Below, one piece after another: positions 9,323 to 18,724 of a stretch of DNA of 64,000 nucleotides. Location of the stretch: contig NZ_AP018290.1 of NCBI RefSeq assembly GCF_002368415.1, positions 10,283,717 through 10,347,716 of the forward strand. Direction: 5' to 3'. Both the position numbers and the translations under genes were made by a program. The notes under the pieces were generated by a model. The model was not told where the DNA came from, searched no databases, and saw only the letters and a list, made by a program, of their open reading frames with translations. Origin of the DNA: Calothrix sp. NIES-4105 (GTDB taxonomy: Bacteria > Cyanobacteriota > Cyanobacteriia > Cyanobacteriales > Nostocaceae). How positions within the stretch are numbered: the first letter of the stretch is position 1; every line of letters begins with the position of its first letter.

Positions 9323-9822
9323 TGCCCTGATGCTCGGTCGTAAACTAAAATGTCCCATTGACCATTTACTGTTGTCTCGAAAGCAATCCTACTACCATCT
9401 GCACTGATGGTAGGATTGCGAACTTCTGCTTGTAAGTTTGATGTTAAATTGCGTGATTGTCGCGTTTCTCTATCGTAAATAAATATACCTGACCGACCTT
9501 GGCGACTTGCAGCAAATGTTATGTAGCGACCGTTTTGTGTGACGCTAGGGTGGGAAGTAATAGTATCAAATGAATTTAAGCCAGGTAAATCTACTAAGAA
9601 GCGTGTTACTGTATCAAACATGTATACGTCTTGACTGCCTCTACGGTCGGTTGTAAAAACAATGTATCTACCTGATATTTGTGGGTTTAGTTCTGAGGCA
9701 AAACTATTTAGACTTCTACCACCTGGGTCAAAAGGATAGCTTAATATACGTGGATATCCACCACATCCACCTAAAAAGCCTAAGCTTAATAATATAGGTA
9801 TAAAAATAGATTTATTATTCAT
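9292..9822 (-). CDS. TolB/WD40-like beta-propeller repeat lipoprotein (paralogue 2)
   Basis: 176 residues. A lipoprotein signal peptide ends at LGGC (Cys about residue 20). The rest carries about three TolB-type propeller-blade repeats, e.g. PQISGRYIVFTTDRRGSQDVY, PSVTQNGRYITFAA and PTISADGSRIAFET. With only three blades it cannot close a normal six- or seven-blade propeller alone. It follows its paralogue after 37 bp in the same direction and is likely co-transcribed, perhaps forming a hetero-oligomer at a membrane surface. Function unknown; it is not the Pal-associated TolB itself. Confidence 0.75.
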   Translation of the reverse strand: MNNKSIFIPILLSLGFLGGCGGYPRILSYPFDPGGRSLNSFASELNPQISGRYIVFTTDRRGSQDVYMFDTVTRFLVDLPGLNSFDTITSHPSVTQNGRYITFAASRQGRSGIFIYDRETRQSRNLTSNLQAEVRNPTISADGSRIAFETTVNGQWDILVYDRASGQPLNIPQDPR

Positions 9823-9859
9823 TGGTCAAGTAGCTGTACTGAATTTTACGCTGGATATT

Positions 9860-10411
9860 TTACGGTGGATTTATTGGTGCCCCATTTGGAATATCTAGCT
9901 CAATATCTGGTCCTCTGTCGAGTACTTCTATATCCCATTGACCACGTGCGCTAGTTTCAAATACTACGTATCTTCCATCTGGACTGATGCTAGGATTACG
10001 TATCCAACCACGATATATTGGTGTTAGAATCTGCGATTGCTGCGATGCACGGTCGTATAATCCAATAACAGGTCTACCCTGGTCACTTGTTATATAAGCA
10101 ACATAGCGTGCAGTGTAGCTTAGACTCGGAGTCTCAATAATTGTATCGGGTCGAGCTAAACGCGGGATACGGGCAAACTCTTGCTGTTGTAAATCGTATA
10201 CTAATAGTTGATGGGCGCCGTTACGATTTGAGATAAACGCCAAAAAACGCCCGTTACCGCTCAACGCTGGCTGTTCTTCTGTAAAGCGACTGTTGAGCGA
10301 TGTCGGACCTATGGGTATATTGTCGGAACTACAGGAAGTTATCAAAGCTAAACTAAAAATTAGACTCCAATGGATTTTATTTTGGAGCCATTTAGGTGTA
10401 AGTTTTTTCAC
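9860..10411 (-). CDS. TolB/WD40-like beta-propeller repeat lipoprotein (paralogue 1)
   Basis: 183 residues, a tandem paralogue of the next gene. The signal peptide has a lipobox-like ITSC (Cys about residue 27). Propeller-type repeats follow: PALSGNGRFLAFISNRNG, PSLSYTARYVAYITSDQG and PSISPDGRYVVFETSARG, each ending in a short DIEVLDR- or LLVYDL-type strand. Both paralogues share the QWDI segment near the C-terminus. It lies 73 bp downstream of ycf66 on the same strand. The role of such three-repeat lipoproteins is unknown. Confidence 0.75.
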   Translation of the reverse strand: MKKLTPKWLQNKIHWSLIFSLALITSCSSDNIPIGPTSLNSRFTEEQPALSGNGRFLAFISNRNGAHQLLVYDLQQQEFARIPRLARPDTIIETPSLSYTARYVAYITSDQGRPVIGLYDRASQQSQILTPIYRGWIRNPSISPDGRYVVFETSARGQWDIEVLDRGPDIELDIPNGAPINPP

Positions 10412-10484
10412 CTGAACTATTTTCCATCGGGGTTCACGCTCACCTCAGAAGGCAGGAGGCAGGAGGCAGGCTTGTGTAATATTA

Positions 10485-11423
10485 CTAGCTCATCGACACA
10501 TCGTCATCATCAAATTTATTTGGTCGTGGCTTTTCTTTTGGTTGCTCAAGCGGTTTGTAATCGACGTAATCTGTGTAATCAGCAGTTGGAATTGATTCGT
10601 CTATATTATCTTGACGTGAAGATTCGCTTGATGGTCTTCTGCGTCTTGGTCTTGATGGTGTAACATCGTCACTACGAATTTCTGAACGCTCTGAACTGCT
10701 AGGACGACGTGAAGTTCTACGTTCTTCGCTGCCTTTTGTATCCCAATCATCATTATTACTTCTTGACAAGCTTGAAGAATTCCAATCATCGTCATCAGTT
10801 CTTGAGGAAGTACGGTCTTCTGAACGAGATGTTTTTCTTCGAGGTCTTTCGCTAGTTAGATCATTTCTCTCGTTACTACTACGACGCGATGTACGACGTG
10901 AAGATTCATCTGGATACTCATCGTAATTGCGAGATTGGCGCCGTTCGGAAGAACTACCTCGAATTCTTGGTCGATCTTCGTATTCTTCGTCCTCATAATA
11001 AGGAAGTGGCTCTAAATCCATTTCTACCCGTTCAGCTCGGGCAGATCTACTATAGTTGTACTTTTTGCTAACAGGACGTTCGTCGTCAACGATTGGAGTG
11101 TTTCGCTTTGCTTGCTCGGTGGCAATACTCCGTAAACGAATACTCTCATAAGCAAAAAACACTGTTGACCCTACAAGCATTAATTGACCAAATTGCAAAA
11201 TCGGGTCTAGGCGCCAACCTTGAAATATCAATATAAATCCGCATAGCAAACCAACTGCCGCGAAAAATATATCGTGGTCGCGCGATAATTCAGGTTTAAC
11301 GTTGCGGATAAAATAGAGAGCTGCCCCAGCCACAGCCAGGAAAATCCCTAAAAAAGTAGCTGGGGTGGCGCCTACATTTACCTGAGCCAGAACACTGGCG
11401 CTTGTCAGCCCAAAAATTAGCAT
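10485..11423 (-). CDS. ycf66: Ycf66 family membrane protein
   Basis: 312 residues. The N-terminal about 100 residues hold three to four hydrophobic segments (residues 1-40, 52-70, 78-95) and match the Ycf66 family, found in cyanobacteria and some plastids and of unknown function. The C-terminal two-thirds is a highly charged low-complexity tail rich in Arg, Ser, Asp and Glu (RRTSRRSS-type blocks), likely disordered and cytoplasmic or stromal. It lies on the same strand as psbX (psbX stop about 210 bp upstream), but the gap argues against a tight operon. Confidence 0.9.
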   Translation of the reverse strand: MLIFGLTSASVLAQVNVGATPATFLGIFLAVAGAALYFIRNVKPELSRDHDIFFAAVGLLCGFILIFQGWRLDPILQFGQLMLVGSTVFFAYESIRLRSIATEQAKRNTPIVDDERPVSKKYNYSRSARAERVEMDLEPLPYYEDEEYEDRPRIRGSSSERRQSRNYDEYPDESSRRTSRRSSNERNDLTSERPRRKTSRSEDRTSSRTDDDDWNSSSLSRSNNDDWDTKGSEERRTSRRPSSSERSEIRSDDVTPSRPRRRRPSSESSRQDNIDESIPTADYTDYVDYKPLEQPKEKPRPNKFDDDDVSMS

Positions 11424-11636
11424 TATCTTTTACCTAATCTCAAAATCTATGTTAGCGGCTTAATATTAAAAACTCTACTGTAACAAGTCATAATCACAAT
11501 TCAAGTCAAGCACCACACATGTATTAGATACAGTACTTTCCCCCAATTCTAGAATATTTTTTCCAAAATTAGGGGAAAGTACAATATACCAGCGTGCGCT
11601 CTTCAATTTTAAGAGCCAAACGGACTCTCGCTCATC

Positions 11637-11756
11637 CTAGTTGCGCTGAATTTTATCTTTTTGGCTGACAAAAATCAATCCCACGGTTGCGGGGATGACA
11701 ACAATCAGTGTTCCCCAAAGCAGGCTCCAAAGAAAATTTGCTAAAGAGGGTGTCAT
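11637..11756 (-). CDS. psbX: Photosystem II protein PsbX
   Basis: 39 residues starting at the ATG 11754-11756 (MTPSLANFLW). One transmembrane helix, with the conserved SLLWGTLIVVIPATVGLIF segment and the basic C-terminal QKDKIQRN. PsbX is a small thylakoid subunit near cytochrome b559 that supports plastoquinone turnover. The open frame extends 36 codons upstream but that part is not PsbX-like; the normal mature size fixes the start. It is divergent from yggT, about 180 bp away. Confidence 0.95.
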   Translation of the reverse strand: MTPSLANFLWSLLWGTLIVVIPATVGLIFVSQKDKIQRN

Positions 11757-11937
11757 AACTTTTAACCAACCTTTTTTTACACAGTTACTAACAATTGTAA
11801 TAGTGTATAGCTTCCTTGAGAAGGAGTAAAAGAAATTAACTGCACGACGTTCAAACCATCTCACTGTCTGCGCTAAAATGAAAGAAGTCTTAACAAAGCT
11901 TAAGGTTATTTAATTTTTTATAGTTAGCACGCGCGTT

Positions 11938-12219
11938 ATGGCACTAGAGATTACAACTTCGATTCTTGGTCCGCTGTTAGGACTAATGATTTTTCTGTTT
12001 ATTTTCCGTATTGTTCTGACGTGGTATCCACAAGTTGATTTAAAGCGCTTTCCATTTATCCTGGTAGCGCTGCCGACTGAGATTTTTTTGATCCCCACGC
12101 GGAAAGTTGTGCCGCCTATTGGTGGGGTGGATATCTCTCCTATTATTTGGGTGGGTATTGTTAGCTTGGTGCGCGAGATTTTACTTGGGCAGCAAGGTTT
12201 GTTGACTATGATGAGTTGA
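11938..12219 (+). CDS. YggT/Ycf19 family membrane protein
   Basis: 93 residues with two hydrophobic segments (about 5-25 and 65-85) separated by the conserved TWYPQVDLKRFPF and LPTEIFLIPTRKVVPPIGG motifs. YggT/Ycf19 proteins are linked to thylakoid or nucleoid organisation and division in cyanobacteria and plastids; the exact role is unsettled. It is convergent with accC, from which it is separated by a 54-bp heptamer-repeat hairpin. Confidence 0.9.
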   Translation: MALEITTSILGPLLGLMIFLFIFRIVLTWYPQVDLKRFPFILVALPTEIFLIPTRKVVPPIGGVDISPIIWVGIVSLVREILLGQQGLLTMMS

Positions 12220-12273
12220 AAGTGCTGAGTAGAGTTGAAAGTGCTCAGAACTCAGCACTCAGCACTCAGCACT
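12220..12273. repeat. Heptamer repeats AGTGCTGAGT/ACTCAGCAC forming a hairpin
   Basis: GTGCTGAGT on the left pairs with repeated ACTCAGCAC on the right. The block fills the gap between convergent yggT and accC and could act as a bidirectional terminator. The same heptamer (GCACTCA or its complement) is amplified at 24500-24600, 33004-33093 and 48765-48793. Confidence 0.75.
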
Positions 12274-13626
12274 TTATACTTTGTTTTCGTTCATTTCTTG
12301 TACGAAGTTGGTGTATACCTCACCTTTGAGGAATTGGGGAGTTTCCATTATTTTTTGATGGAACCCTATGGTTGTGGGCAGTCCAGTGATGGCGCATTCA
12401 CGTAACGCGCGCTTCATTCGGGTTATTGCTGTTTGACGGTCGGGTCCCCATACGATTAACTTGCCAATTAGCGAGTCGTAGTAGGGTGGGATTTGGTAGT
12501 CTGTGTAAACATGAGAGTCAATTCTTACGCCTGGTCCGCCTGGGGGAAGGTAGCCGCTGATACGACCTGGTGCTGGGCGAAAATCATGGTCTGGGTCTTC
12601 TGCGTTTATACGACACTCGATTGCGTGTCCACGAAGTTGTATTTGCTCTTGTGTAAATTTTAGTCTTTCTCCTTGGGCAATACGTATTTGTTCTACGACT
12701 AAATCAACGCCTGTAATCATTTCTGTTACTGGGTGTTCAACTTGTATACGGGTATTCATTTCCATGAAGTAAAATTGCCCGTCACGGTCGAGCAGAAATT
12801 CGATAGTACCGGCGCCGCTGTAATTAATAAATTGAGCGGCTTTTACTGCTGCTGTTCCCATTTTCTCACGCAATTCTGGGTCGAGAGCAGGACTTGGTGC
12901 TTCTTCTAATAGCTTTTGATTACGGCGTTGAATCGAACAATCACGCTCGCCTAAATGTACTACGTTGCCGTAATTGTCTGCTAAAACTTGAAACTCGATA
13001 TGGCGAGGACGCTCAACAAATTTTTCAATGTAAACTCCTGAATTTCCAAATGCGGCGCCTGCTTCTCCTTGTGCTGCTAAAAATAACTTGACAAATTCAC
13101 TTTCAGAGCGAACTAATCGCATACCACGTCCACCACCACCAGCAGTGGCTTTAATCATGACGGGGTAGCCAATTTTTCGAGCTACCGCTAAACCCTCAGC
13201 CTCTGATTCTACTAGCCCATCACTTCCTGGAACTGTTGGTACAGAAGCACGCTGCATCGTTTCTTTCGCTGTTGATTTATCGCCCATCAACCGTATTGCT
13301 TCTGGTGATGGACCAATAAATGCAATTTTGTGGTCAGTACATATTTCAGCAAAGCGCGCGTTTTCTGAAAGAAAACCGTAACCAGGATGAATCGCCGTCG
13401 CTCCCCTAGTCAAAGCAGCCGCAATAATATTAGGTATATTCAAATAACTTTTAGCACTAGCTGGTTCCCCGATACAAACCGCTTCATCTGCAAGCTGAAC
13501 ATGCAACGCATTGCGGTCAACCGTAGAATGAACAGCAATCGTCGCAATCCCCATCTCCTCACAAGCTCGGAGAACGCGCAATGCAATTTCTCCTCGATTA
13601 GCAATTAATATTTTGTCAAACTTCAT
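12274..13626 (-). CDS. accC: Acetyl-CoA carboxylase, biotin carboxylase subunit
   Basis: 450 residues, close to the usual 447. It carboxylates biotin on the carrier protein AccB using ATP and bicarbonate, the first step of fatty-acid synthesis. ATP-grasp signatures are visible: [28 protein letters not shown], the catalytic [13 protein letters not shown] and [15 protein letters not shown] with the active-site Arg. The start [15 protein letters not shown] is canonical. It stands alone, as in many cyanobacteria, so it must act with accA, accB and accD encoded elsewhere; it supplies malonyl-CoA for the lipids desaturated by the des cluster further right. Confidence 0.97.
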   Translation of the reverse strand: MKFDKILIANRGEIALRVLRACEEMGIATIAVHSTVDRNALHVQLADEAVCIGEPASAKSYLNIPNIIAAALTRGATAIHPGYGFLSENARFAEICTDHKIAFIGPSPEAIRLMGDKSTAKETMQRASVPTVPGSDGLVESEAEGLAVARKIGYPVMIKATAGGGGRGMRLVRSESEFVKLFLAAQGEAGAAFGNSGVYIEKFVERPRHIEFQVLADNYGNVVHLGERDCSIQRRNQKLLEEAPSPALDPELREKMGTAAVKAAQFINYSGAGTIEFLLDRDGQFYFMEMNTRIQVEHPVTEMITGVDLVVEQIRIAQGERLKFTQEQIQLRGHAIECRINAEDPDHDFRPAPGRISGYLPPGGPGVRIDSHVYTDYQIPPYYDSLIGKLIVWGPDRQTAITRMKRALRECAITGLPTTIGFHQKIMETPQFLKGEVYTNFVQEMNENKV

Positions 13627-13898
13627 CTTCTGGCTTCAACACTATTGAATAAACAGATTTACACGCTTATCACACGACTCGACCAAGGGTTAATTCGCTT
13701 ATTATGACAGCATTTGAGCGTTATACTGCCCACAATAAAAAATTAAGAGGAGCGCATACAGTGAAACTAGATTAGCAGTATCCAAAAGTCTTGCTGTAGC
13801 GCAAGTTATGTTCTCGAAAGCCAAAAAATAAAAATTTTCACGAGGACTATCACAATTAACCTATTTATGTGTTATATTCATCTAGTTAAATAATTTAA

Positions 13899-13979
13899 GC
13901 GGATGTGGCGGAATTGGTATACGCGCACGTTTGAGGGGCGTGTGCCTTTGGCTTGCGAGTTCGAGTCTCGCCATCCGCA
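13899..13979 (+). tRNA. trnL-GAG: tRNA-Leu (anticodon GAG)
   Basis: Acceptor arms GCGGATG and CATCCGC pair and are followed by discriminator A. The D-arm has GGCGGAATTGGTAT, the anticodon stem CACGT/GCGTG closes a TTGAGGG loop (anticodon GAG), a class II long variable arm follows, and the T-arm has GAGTTCGAGTCTC. No CCA is encoded. The long variable arm and the GAG anticodon both indicate leucine. Confidence 0.92.
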
Positions 13980-14010
13980 TAAAAGGTATTGCAAAAATAA
14001 TTACACCCTC

Positions 14011-14133
14011 GTAGAGACGCGATTAATCGCGTCTCTACATTTTTATCGCGTCTCTACATTTTTATCGCGTCTCTACATTTTTATCGCGTCTCTACATTTT
14101 TATCGCGTCTCTACATTTTTATCGCGTCTCTAC
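14011..14133. repeat. GAGACGCG palindrome plus five 19-bp direct copies
   Basis: A perfect 28-bp palindrome (14011-14038, half-site GTAGAGACGCGATT) is followed by five 19-bp repeats, each TTTTATCGCGTCTCTAC plus two bases. The 19-bp unit is the right half of the palindrome plus a T-run, so it appears to have been amplified from it. An identical 28-bp palindrome lies at 17020-17047. It lies just past tRNA-Leu and could act as a terminator. Confidence 0.9.
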
Positions 14134-14189
14134 ATTTTTTATTTTTTACTTTTTGTGCTTTGATATAAATAGATAAAGTTTTGTTAAGA

Positions 14190-14798
14190 ATGACTGCTAT
14201 TTTTACATCAACGAGTAATTTAATATTGCCTGATGGCTGGCATCGGCTGTCCCCAAGTTGGCAAGGAACTGACGAGGCAATTCAACAGGGTTTGCCTCAT
14301 CACCAACTGGCGCCTGCTTGGCAGATGTTGCTCTTAGGTGATGGTTCTCCAACTAGGCATTTGCAATTGTTGACTGGCGAACCAACAGAAGTTGATGTTA
14401 TTGACATGTCGTTAATTGGCATGGATATGGATGGTGCGCCTGATTTAATTAATGTAGTTCCTGGACCACGACTGCGGCGCCAAGTTTGGTTACGCACGGC
14501 TAGTGGACAACGTTTGGCATATGCAACTTCATGGTGGGAAGCTTCGCATGTAGATGAGTACTTACAAAATCGCTCGTTACCAATTTGGGCAAGTCTCGCA
14601 CGCTTGCGTACCGAGCTTTATCGCGATGTTCAAGGAATTTATCTCGGATACTCGAAAGCTTTAGAGTTGGGTTTCGATATGCCTGGACCTTTTTGGGGGC
14701 GCCATTACTTGTTCTGGCATCATGGACAACCTCTAACTTTGATTTACGAAGTGTTTTCACCCTATTTAGCAAAATATCTCGGTTCTTCACATCTTTAA
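14190..14798 (+). CDS. Chorismate lyase family protein (Ycf21-like, DUF98)
   Basis: 202 residues from ATG 14190 (MTAIFTSTSNL). It matches the cyanobacterial/plastid Ycf21-type chorismate-pyruvate lyase family: an N-terminal segment WQMLLLGDGSPTRHL, the central RRQVWLRTASGQRLAYATSWW strand pair with a putative substrate Arg, and the C-terminal LIYEVFSPYL containing a conserved Glu. The expected reaction is chorismate to 4-hydroxybenzoate plus pyruvate, feeding plastoquinone synthesis. Three upstream codons (TTG 14181) are open but not needed. Flanked by repeats on both sides; no operon partner. Confidence 0.8.
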   Translation: MTAIFTSTSNLILPDGWHRLSPSWQGTDEAIQQGLPHHQLAPAWQMLLLGDGSPTRHLQLLTGEPTEVDVIDMSLIGMDMDGAPDLINVVPGPRLRRQVWLRTASGQRLAYATSWWEASHVDEYLQNRSLPIWASLARLRTELYRDVQGIYLGYSKALELGFDMPGPFWGRHYLFWHHGQPLTLIYEVFSPYLAKYLGSSHL

Positions 14799-14800
14799 TT

Positions 14801-14888
14801 TTACATGTGTGGAGACGTTACATGTGTGGAGACGTTACATGTGTGGAGACGTTACATGTGTGGAGACTAAACATGTAACGTCTCTACG
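14801..14888. repeat. Four tandem 17-bp repeats TTACATGTGTGGAGACG with an inverted half
   Basis: Four copies in a row (14801-14868), the last slightly changed, followed by ACATGTAACGTCTCTAC, the inverted counterpart. The GAGACG/CGTCTC core links it to the palindromes at 14011 and 17020. It lies directly after the chorismate lyase stop, where a terminator would be expected. Confidence 0.85.
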
Positions 14889-15250
14889 GTATGATTTTGT
14901 TTATACGTAGTAGATAATACACTAATATTAATATCGAAAGTGATATAAGTTAAGCAGTTTTACTATGATAAGTAAAATTTGCTCGATTATTAATATGATT
15001 AAAATTTACGAACTTAGCTAAGATTCGGTTATAAATGCACGCAGAAGCTTAAATTTGCCGTGATAAGCGCCATATTAAAATTTTGAGCGCTAACACAAAA
15101 CAAATATTTGTGTTAAAAAACATGTGGCTCATAACTTAACCTTGTGCGAGTATGGGCGCGCGTCTAGCACGCAATTAGAGAAACTTTTTGGTTTAGTTAA
15201 TCTACTAAGTGATTAATGTGTTAAGCGACATTGATGAGGTGTAGGGCTGA
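14889..15250. other. Intergenic with one hairpin
   Basis: No gene is visible. A perfect 9-bp inverted repeat TAACACAAA/TTTGTGTTA lies at 15091-15115 with a 7-bp loop; it could be an operator or a minus-strand transcript end. The rest is AT-rich leader of the DUF3352 gene. Confidence 0.5.
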
Positions 15251-16987
15251 ATGGCACGAATGAATGTGTCTGTTTTGATGAAAAAAAAGAAACCATCTTT
15301 AGCACTGACGTTATCGTCTGCTGGGTTATTAATTGGTGGTGGTATTGCAGGATACTGGTTGTTAACTCAGGGAAGACCTTTATCCAGATATTTACCACCA
15401 GGAGCAACTATTATTCCTTCATATGCGTTGTTCACTGTTTCAATGACAACTGATGTTAAACAATGGCAACAGTTACGTGAGTTTGGAACTAGCGTTGTGC
15501 AAGCTGAAATTGACAAAAATATAGTTCAGGTGCGCGACCGTTTTCTTACTAATAATGGTTACGATTTTCAAAAAGATATCCAACCTTGGGTTGGAGAAGA
15601 AGTAACATTAGCAGTTCTGGCTCCAGCTGATAACTCTAAACCTCCAGCTAAACCTGTGGCAAGCGGGGTTAGAGATACGTCAAGTCAACAGTTAGTTCTG
15701 GTGTTACCAATTAAAAATCCTCAAAATGCTAAAAATATTTTGACCCAAATTAAAGCTAGAAAAGGTTCTGAGTTTAAAGAAACAACGTATAAAGGTATAC
15801 CAATAAAACAAACTGATTCTAATTCTATAAATAGTTCCAATAGTTCTAGTGGTAGTAATACTCAAGATTTTGCTGTCTCAGTTATTGAAGATAAATATGT
15901 GGTTATTACTGATAGTTCAGTCGCAATGGAGAAAGTGATTGATGCGTCGCAGACAAAAACATCGCTCTCTACAGTACCGGGCTATGCAGAAAATATTTCA
16001 AAAATTTCTACCTATCAGCCTTTCGCTCAGTTTTACATAAATGTACCAACGAGTGCAAAAATTGCGAGCGCTGCTCCAAATCGTCAACTGCCGACTCAAG
16101 TTTTGTCGCAATTGCAAAATAATCAAGGTCTTGCGGGCACAATTACTTTAGATACTGAGGGAGTTCGTATTAAAGGTATCTCTTGGCTTAACCCGAATAG
16201 TCAACGGGTGCTAACGGTGGATAATAATGCAGGTGAAATGCAAAATCGTATTCCTGCTGAAACTTTGATGATGTTGTCGGGTGGTAATCTTGCACGAGTT
16301 TGGGCTGATTATACTTTAACTTCGCAAGCTAATCCTTTATCACCAATGCCACCCGAACAATTACGCAGTGGTTTTAAATCTTTGACTAATATGGATTTAG
16401 ACCGTGATTTAATCAGCTGGATGAATGGCGAGTTTTCTTTATCGGTTATTCCCACATCTAAAGAGGGTTCCGACGAGGCTTTCCGCGCGGCGTTGGTGTT
16501 TATGATACAGACAAATAACCGTGCCTCGGCTGATGCTGCTCTCAAACAACTTGATGAAGTTATGCGGAGTCAATATCAGTTTAGGATTGAAGAGAAAAAG
16601 GCATTCGGTCATCCAGTTATTAATTGGATTGGGCCATTTGGTACTTTAACTGCGAGTCATGGTTGGATGGATGATGATGTTGCTTTTATCGCATTAGGGG
16701 CGCCAATTACAGAGAAAATTTTGAGTACGAGTCAATCAAATAACTCGCTCGCGCGTGCTGAGGCATTTCAAAAAGCTGTTCCATCAGAACTGAACCCAAC
16801 TAACGGTCAATTTTTCTTAGATGTCGAACGTACTTCTAAAAACTTTCCGTTGCCTCCTTTGTTTCCTAACCAGCAAACGTTTTTGGACGCAACACGTTCG
16901 ATAGGGATAACGAGCGCAGTTAATGATAACCGTAGCAATCGTTACGATATATTTATCTCACTTAAGAAAGCTGGGAAGATGCATTGA
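15251..16987 (+). CDS. DUF3352 domain-containing membrane-anchored protein
   Basis: 578 residues. A basic start (MKKKKPS) precedes one transmembrane helix at about residues 20-40; the remainder is predicted outside the cytoplasm. It matches the cyanobacterial DUF3352 family by the opening RYLPPGATIIPSYALFTVSM, the duplicated beta-rich layout and the WVGEEVTLAVL and WMNGEFSLSV pairs. A Ser/Asn-rich linker (about residues 190-210) separates parts. Function is unknown in the family. No near neighbour suggests a role; a GAGACGCG repeat follows the stop. Confidence 0.8.
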   Translation: MARMNVSVLMKKKKPSLALTLSSAGLLIGGGIAGYWLLTQGRPLSRYLPPGATIIPSYALFTVSMTTDVKQWQQLREFGTSVVQAEIDKNIVQVRDRFLTNNGYDFQKDIQPWVGEEVTLAVLAPADNSKPPAKPVASGVRDTSSQQLVLVLPIKNPQNAKNILTQIKARKGSEFKETTYKGIPIKQTDSNSINSSNSSSGSNTQDFAVSVIEDKYVVITDSSVAMEKVIDASQTKTSLSTVPGYAENISKISTYQPFAQFYINVPTSAKIASAAPNRQLPTQVLSQLQNNQGLAGTITLDTEGVRIKGISWLNPNSQRVLTVDNNAGEMQNRIPAETLMMLSGGNLARVWADYTLTSQANPLSPMPPEQLRSGFKSLTNMDLDRDLISWMNGEFSLSVIPTSKEGSDEAFRAALVFMIQTNNRASADAALKQLDEVMRSQYQFRIEEKKAFGHPVINWIGPFGTLTASHGWMDDDVAFIALGAPITEKILSTSQSNNSLARAEAFQKAVPSELNPTNGQFFLDVERTSKNFPLPPLFPNQQTFLDATRSIGITSAVNDNRSNRYDIFISLKKAGKMH

Positions 16988-16991
16988 CGTT

Positions 16992-17047
16992 ATAGAGACG
17001 CGCTGGTAGAGACGCGCTGGTAGAGACGCGATTAATCGCGTCTCTAC
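16992..17047. repeat. GAGACGCG repeat block with 28-bp palindrome
   Basis: Two and a half copies of TAGAGACGCGCTGG lead into a perfect 28-bp palindrome (17020-17047) identical to the one at 14011-14038. It starts 5 bp after the DUF3352 stop, so it probably acts in transcript ending or 3' processing. Confidence 0.9.
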
Positions 17048-17125
17048 GTGCAACAAATTGTCAGAAGAAGATAGGATTGAAATTATATAATAAATTGTCC
17101 AGGAATTAACTGGGGAACACGTTTT

Positions 17126-18196
17126 ATGAATTTTGTCAATCTGGTTGTCCTCCAGAACTGGCTGGACAACGCTTCTTTTGCAGTTTTGTTTATTACGATG
17201 CTGGTATATTGGAGCGGCGCCGCTTTTCCAAATCTTCCTTTTTTACCTGCTTTGGGAACTGCGGGAATGGCTATTGCCAATTTATGTATAGCAACATTGT
17301 TAGGAGCGCGGTGGATTGAAGCGGGTTATTTCCCTCTTAGCAATTTATACGAATCGCTTTTTTTCTTAGTTTGGGGTATTACTACAGTACACCTGATTGC
17401 TGAAAATACTAGCCGTAGTCGTTTAGTTGGTGTGGTTACGGCGCCTGTAGCTATGTGTATTACAGCTTTTGCTACGTTAACTTTACCTTCAGAGATGCAG
17501 AAGGCTGAACCTTTGGTTCCTGCACTTAAGTCTAATTGGTTAATGATGCACGTTAGCGTTATGATGTTGAGTTATTCAGCGCTGATGGTTGGTTCACTGC
17601 TGGCTATTGCATTCCTTGTTGTTACTAAAGGGCAGGATATTCAACTTCAAGGTAGTTCTTTTGGTGCAGGTGGTGTCCGCAGTAATGGTTATCGTTTGCA
17701 TAAAGCTGGTGAACTTGTAACTGAACCAGATGTTAATAATATTGCTGATAACAATGGCTACGCACGTTACAAAGGCAGTAATAATAATGGAAATGGTAAA
17801 GCAGCGGTTTTAGATAGTGTTGCAGCAGATACTCAAGCTGCTACAGCATTGACCTCAACGCTTTCACCACAGCGTCTTAGTCTTGCAGAAACTCTTGATA
17901 ATATTAGCTACCGTATCATCGGTTTGGGTTTTCCTTTACTGACAATTGGTATTATTGCTGGCGCCGTTTGGGCAAATGAAGCTTGGGGTTCTTATTGGAG
18001 TTGGGACCCTAAAGAAACTTGGGCTTTAATTACTTGGTTAGTGTTTACTGCTTACCTTCATTCGAGAATTACGCGCGGTTGGCAAGGTCGGCGCCCTGCA
18101 ATTTTAGCGGCTAGCGGCTTTGTTGTTGTATGGATTTGTTATTTAGGTGTGAATTTGCTTGGTAAGGGTTTACATTCTTACGGCTGGTTCTTTTAA
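17126..18196 (+). CDS. ccsA: Cytochrome c biogenesis protein CcsA (Ycf5; called CcsB in some schemes)
   Basis: 356 residues with about eight membrane helices. The haem-handling WWD motif is clear: [18 protein letters not shown], followed by LHSYGW near the C-terminus with a conserved His. With the ResB-like partner Ccs1 it delivers haem to apocytochromes f, c550 and c6 on the lumenal side of thylakoids (system II). A hydrophilic insert of about 70 residues (near 175-245) between helices is Asn/Gly-rich and variable. The stop codon lies inside a 31-bp tandem duplication. Confidence 0.93.
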   Translation: MNFVNLVVLQNWLDNASFAVLFITMLVYWSGAAFPNLPFLPALGTAGMAIANLCIATLLGARWIEAGYFPLSNLYESLFFLVWGITTVHLIAENTSRSRLVGVVTAPVAMCITAFATLTLPSEMQKAEPLVPALKSNWLMMHVSVMMLSYSALMVGSLLAIAFLVVTKGQDIQLQGSSFGAGGVRSNGYRLHKAGELVTEPDVNNIADNNGYARYKGSNNNGNGKAAVLDSVAADTQAATALTSTLSPQRLSLAETLDNISYRIIGLGFPLLTIGIIAGAVWANEAWGSYWSWDPKETWALITWLVFTAYLHSRITRGWQGRRPAILAASGFVVVWICYLGVNLLGKGLHSYGWFF

Positions 18197-18262
18197 TTTA
18201 TGTGAAAGTTGTATGGTGGGCTTTTAATTTATGTGAAAGTTGTATGGTGGGCAGTGCCCACC
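18191..18262. repeat. 31-bp tandem duplication spanning the ccsA stop, ending in GGTGGGCA palindrome
   Basis: The unit TTTTAATTTATGTGAAAGTT plus GTATGGTGGGC occurs at 18191-18221 and 18222-18252, and the second copy runs into the palindrome 18246-18262. The first copy contains the ccsA stop TAA, so the coding end is unchanged. As with the sdhB end, a 3' gene end was duplicated together with half of a dispersed hairpin. Confidence 0.85.
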
Positions 18263-18336
18263 CTACATATTTAAAGTTTATGTTAAAAGCGTGATTTTTC
18301 TATAGACAATAGATATATTTGAAGGAAAAGTTATAA

Positions 18337-18657
18337 ATGTCTATGGAAAACGAATTTCATCGATTACATCACTATGAAGTTGTATCTATAAATACAGAAA
18401 ACCTTGAAAGTTTAGACGTATCAGATACCTTTAAAGTGATTCAACTTTTAGAAGCAATCAAAGAACTTGTTGGCTTAGAAACAGCGGAATCATCTTTATT
18501 TGATAAAGGTATCGAGTGTGAAGTATTGCGCTTTCGTGCTAACAGTTGGAGACGCGGAAAAGTCAGACTATCGCTGGAATTTAAACCTGATGAAAACGAA
18601 TCACCATTAGAAGACTTTGCTAAAGAATTACAAGATGCCGAAGTTCAAACTGCATAA
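18337..18657 (+). CDS. KGK domain protein
   Basis: 106 residues, no membrane segment. The C-terminal half has WRRGKVRLSLEFKPDE, the signature from which the cyanobacterial KGK family is named (here RGK). The preceding CEVLRFRANS strand and acidic tail ESPLEDFAKELQD also fit. Family function is unknown. The start ATG 18337 follows GAAGGAAAAG; ATG 18343 is a possible alternative. The gene is followed 68 bp later by a hairpin (18725-18750). Confidence 0.75.
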   Translation: MSMENEFHRLHHYEVVSINTENLESLDVSDTFKVIQLLEAIKELVGLETAESSLFDKGIECEVLRFRANSWRRGKVRLSLEFKPDENESPLEDFAKELQDAEVQTA

Positions 18658-18724
18658 GCACACACCTCTCTTCATGCTCTCTTTCTCTGTGTACTCTGTG
18701 CCTAATAAGGTAAAAAAACAAAAT

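Noticed and set aside
11757-11864. N-terminal extension of PsbX to 75 residues
   Set aside because: PsbX is normally about 39 residues and starts MTPSLANF; the extension has no family similarity.
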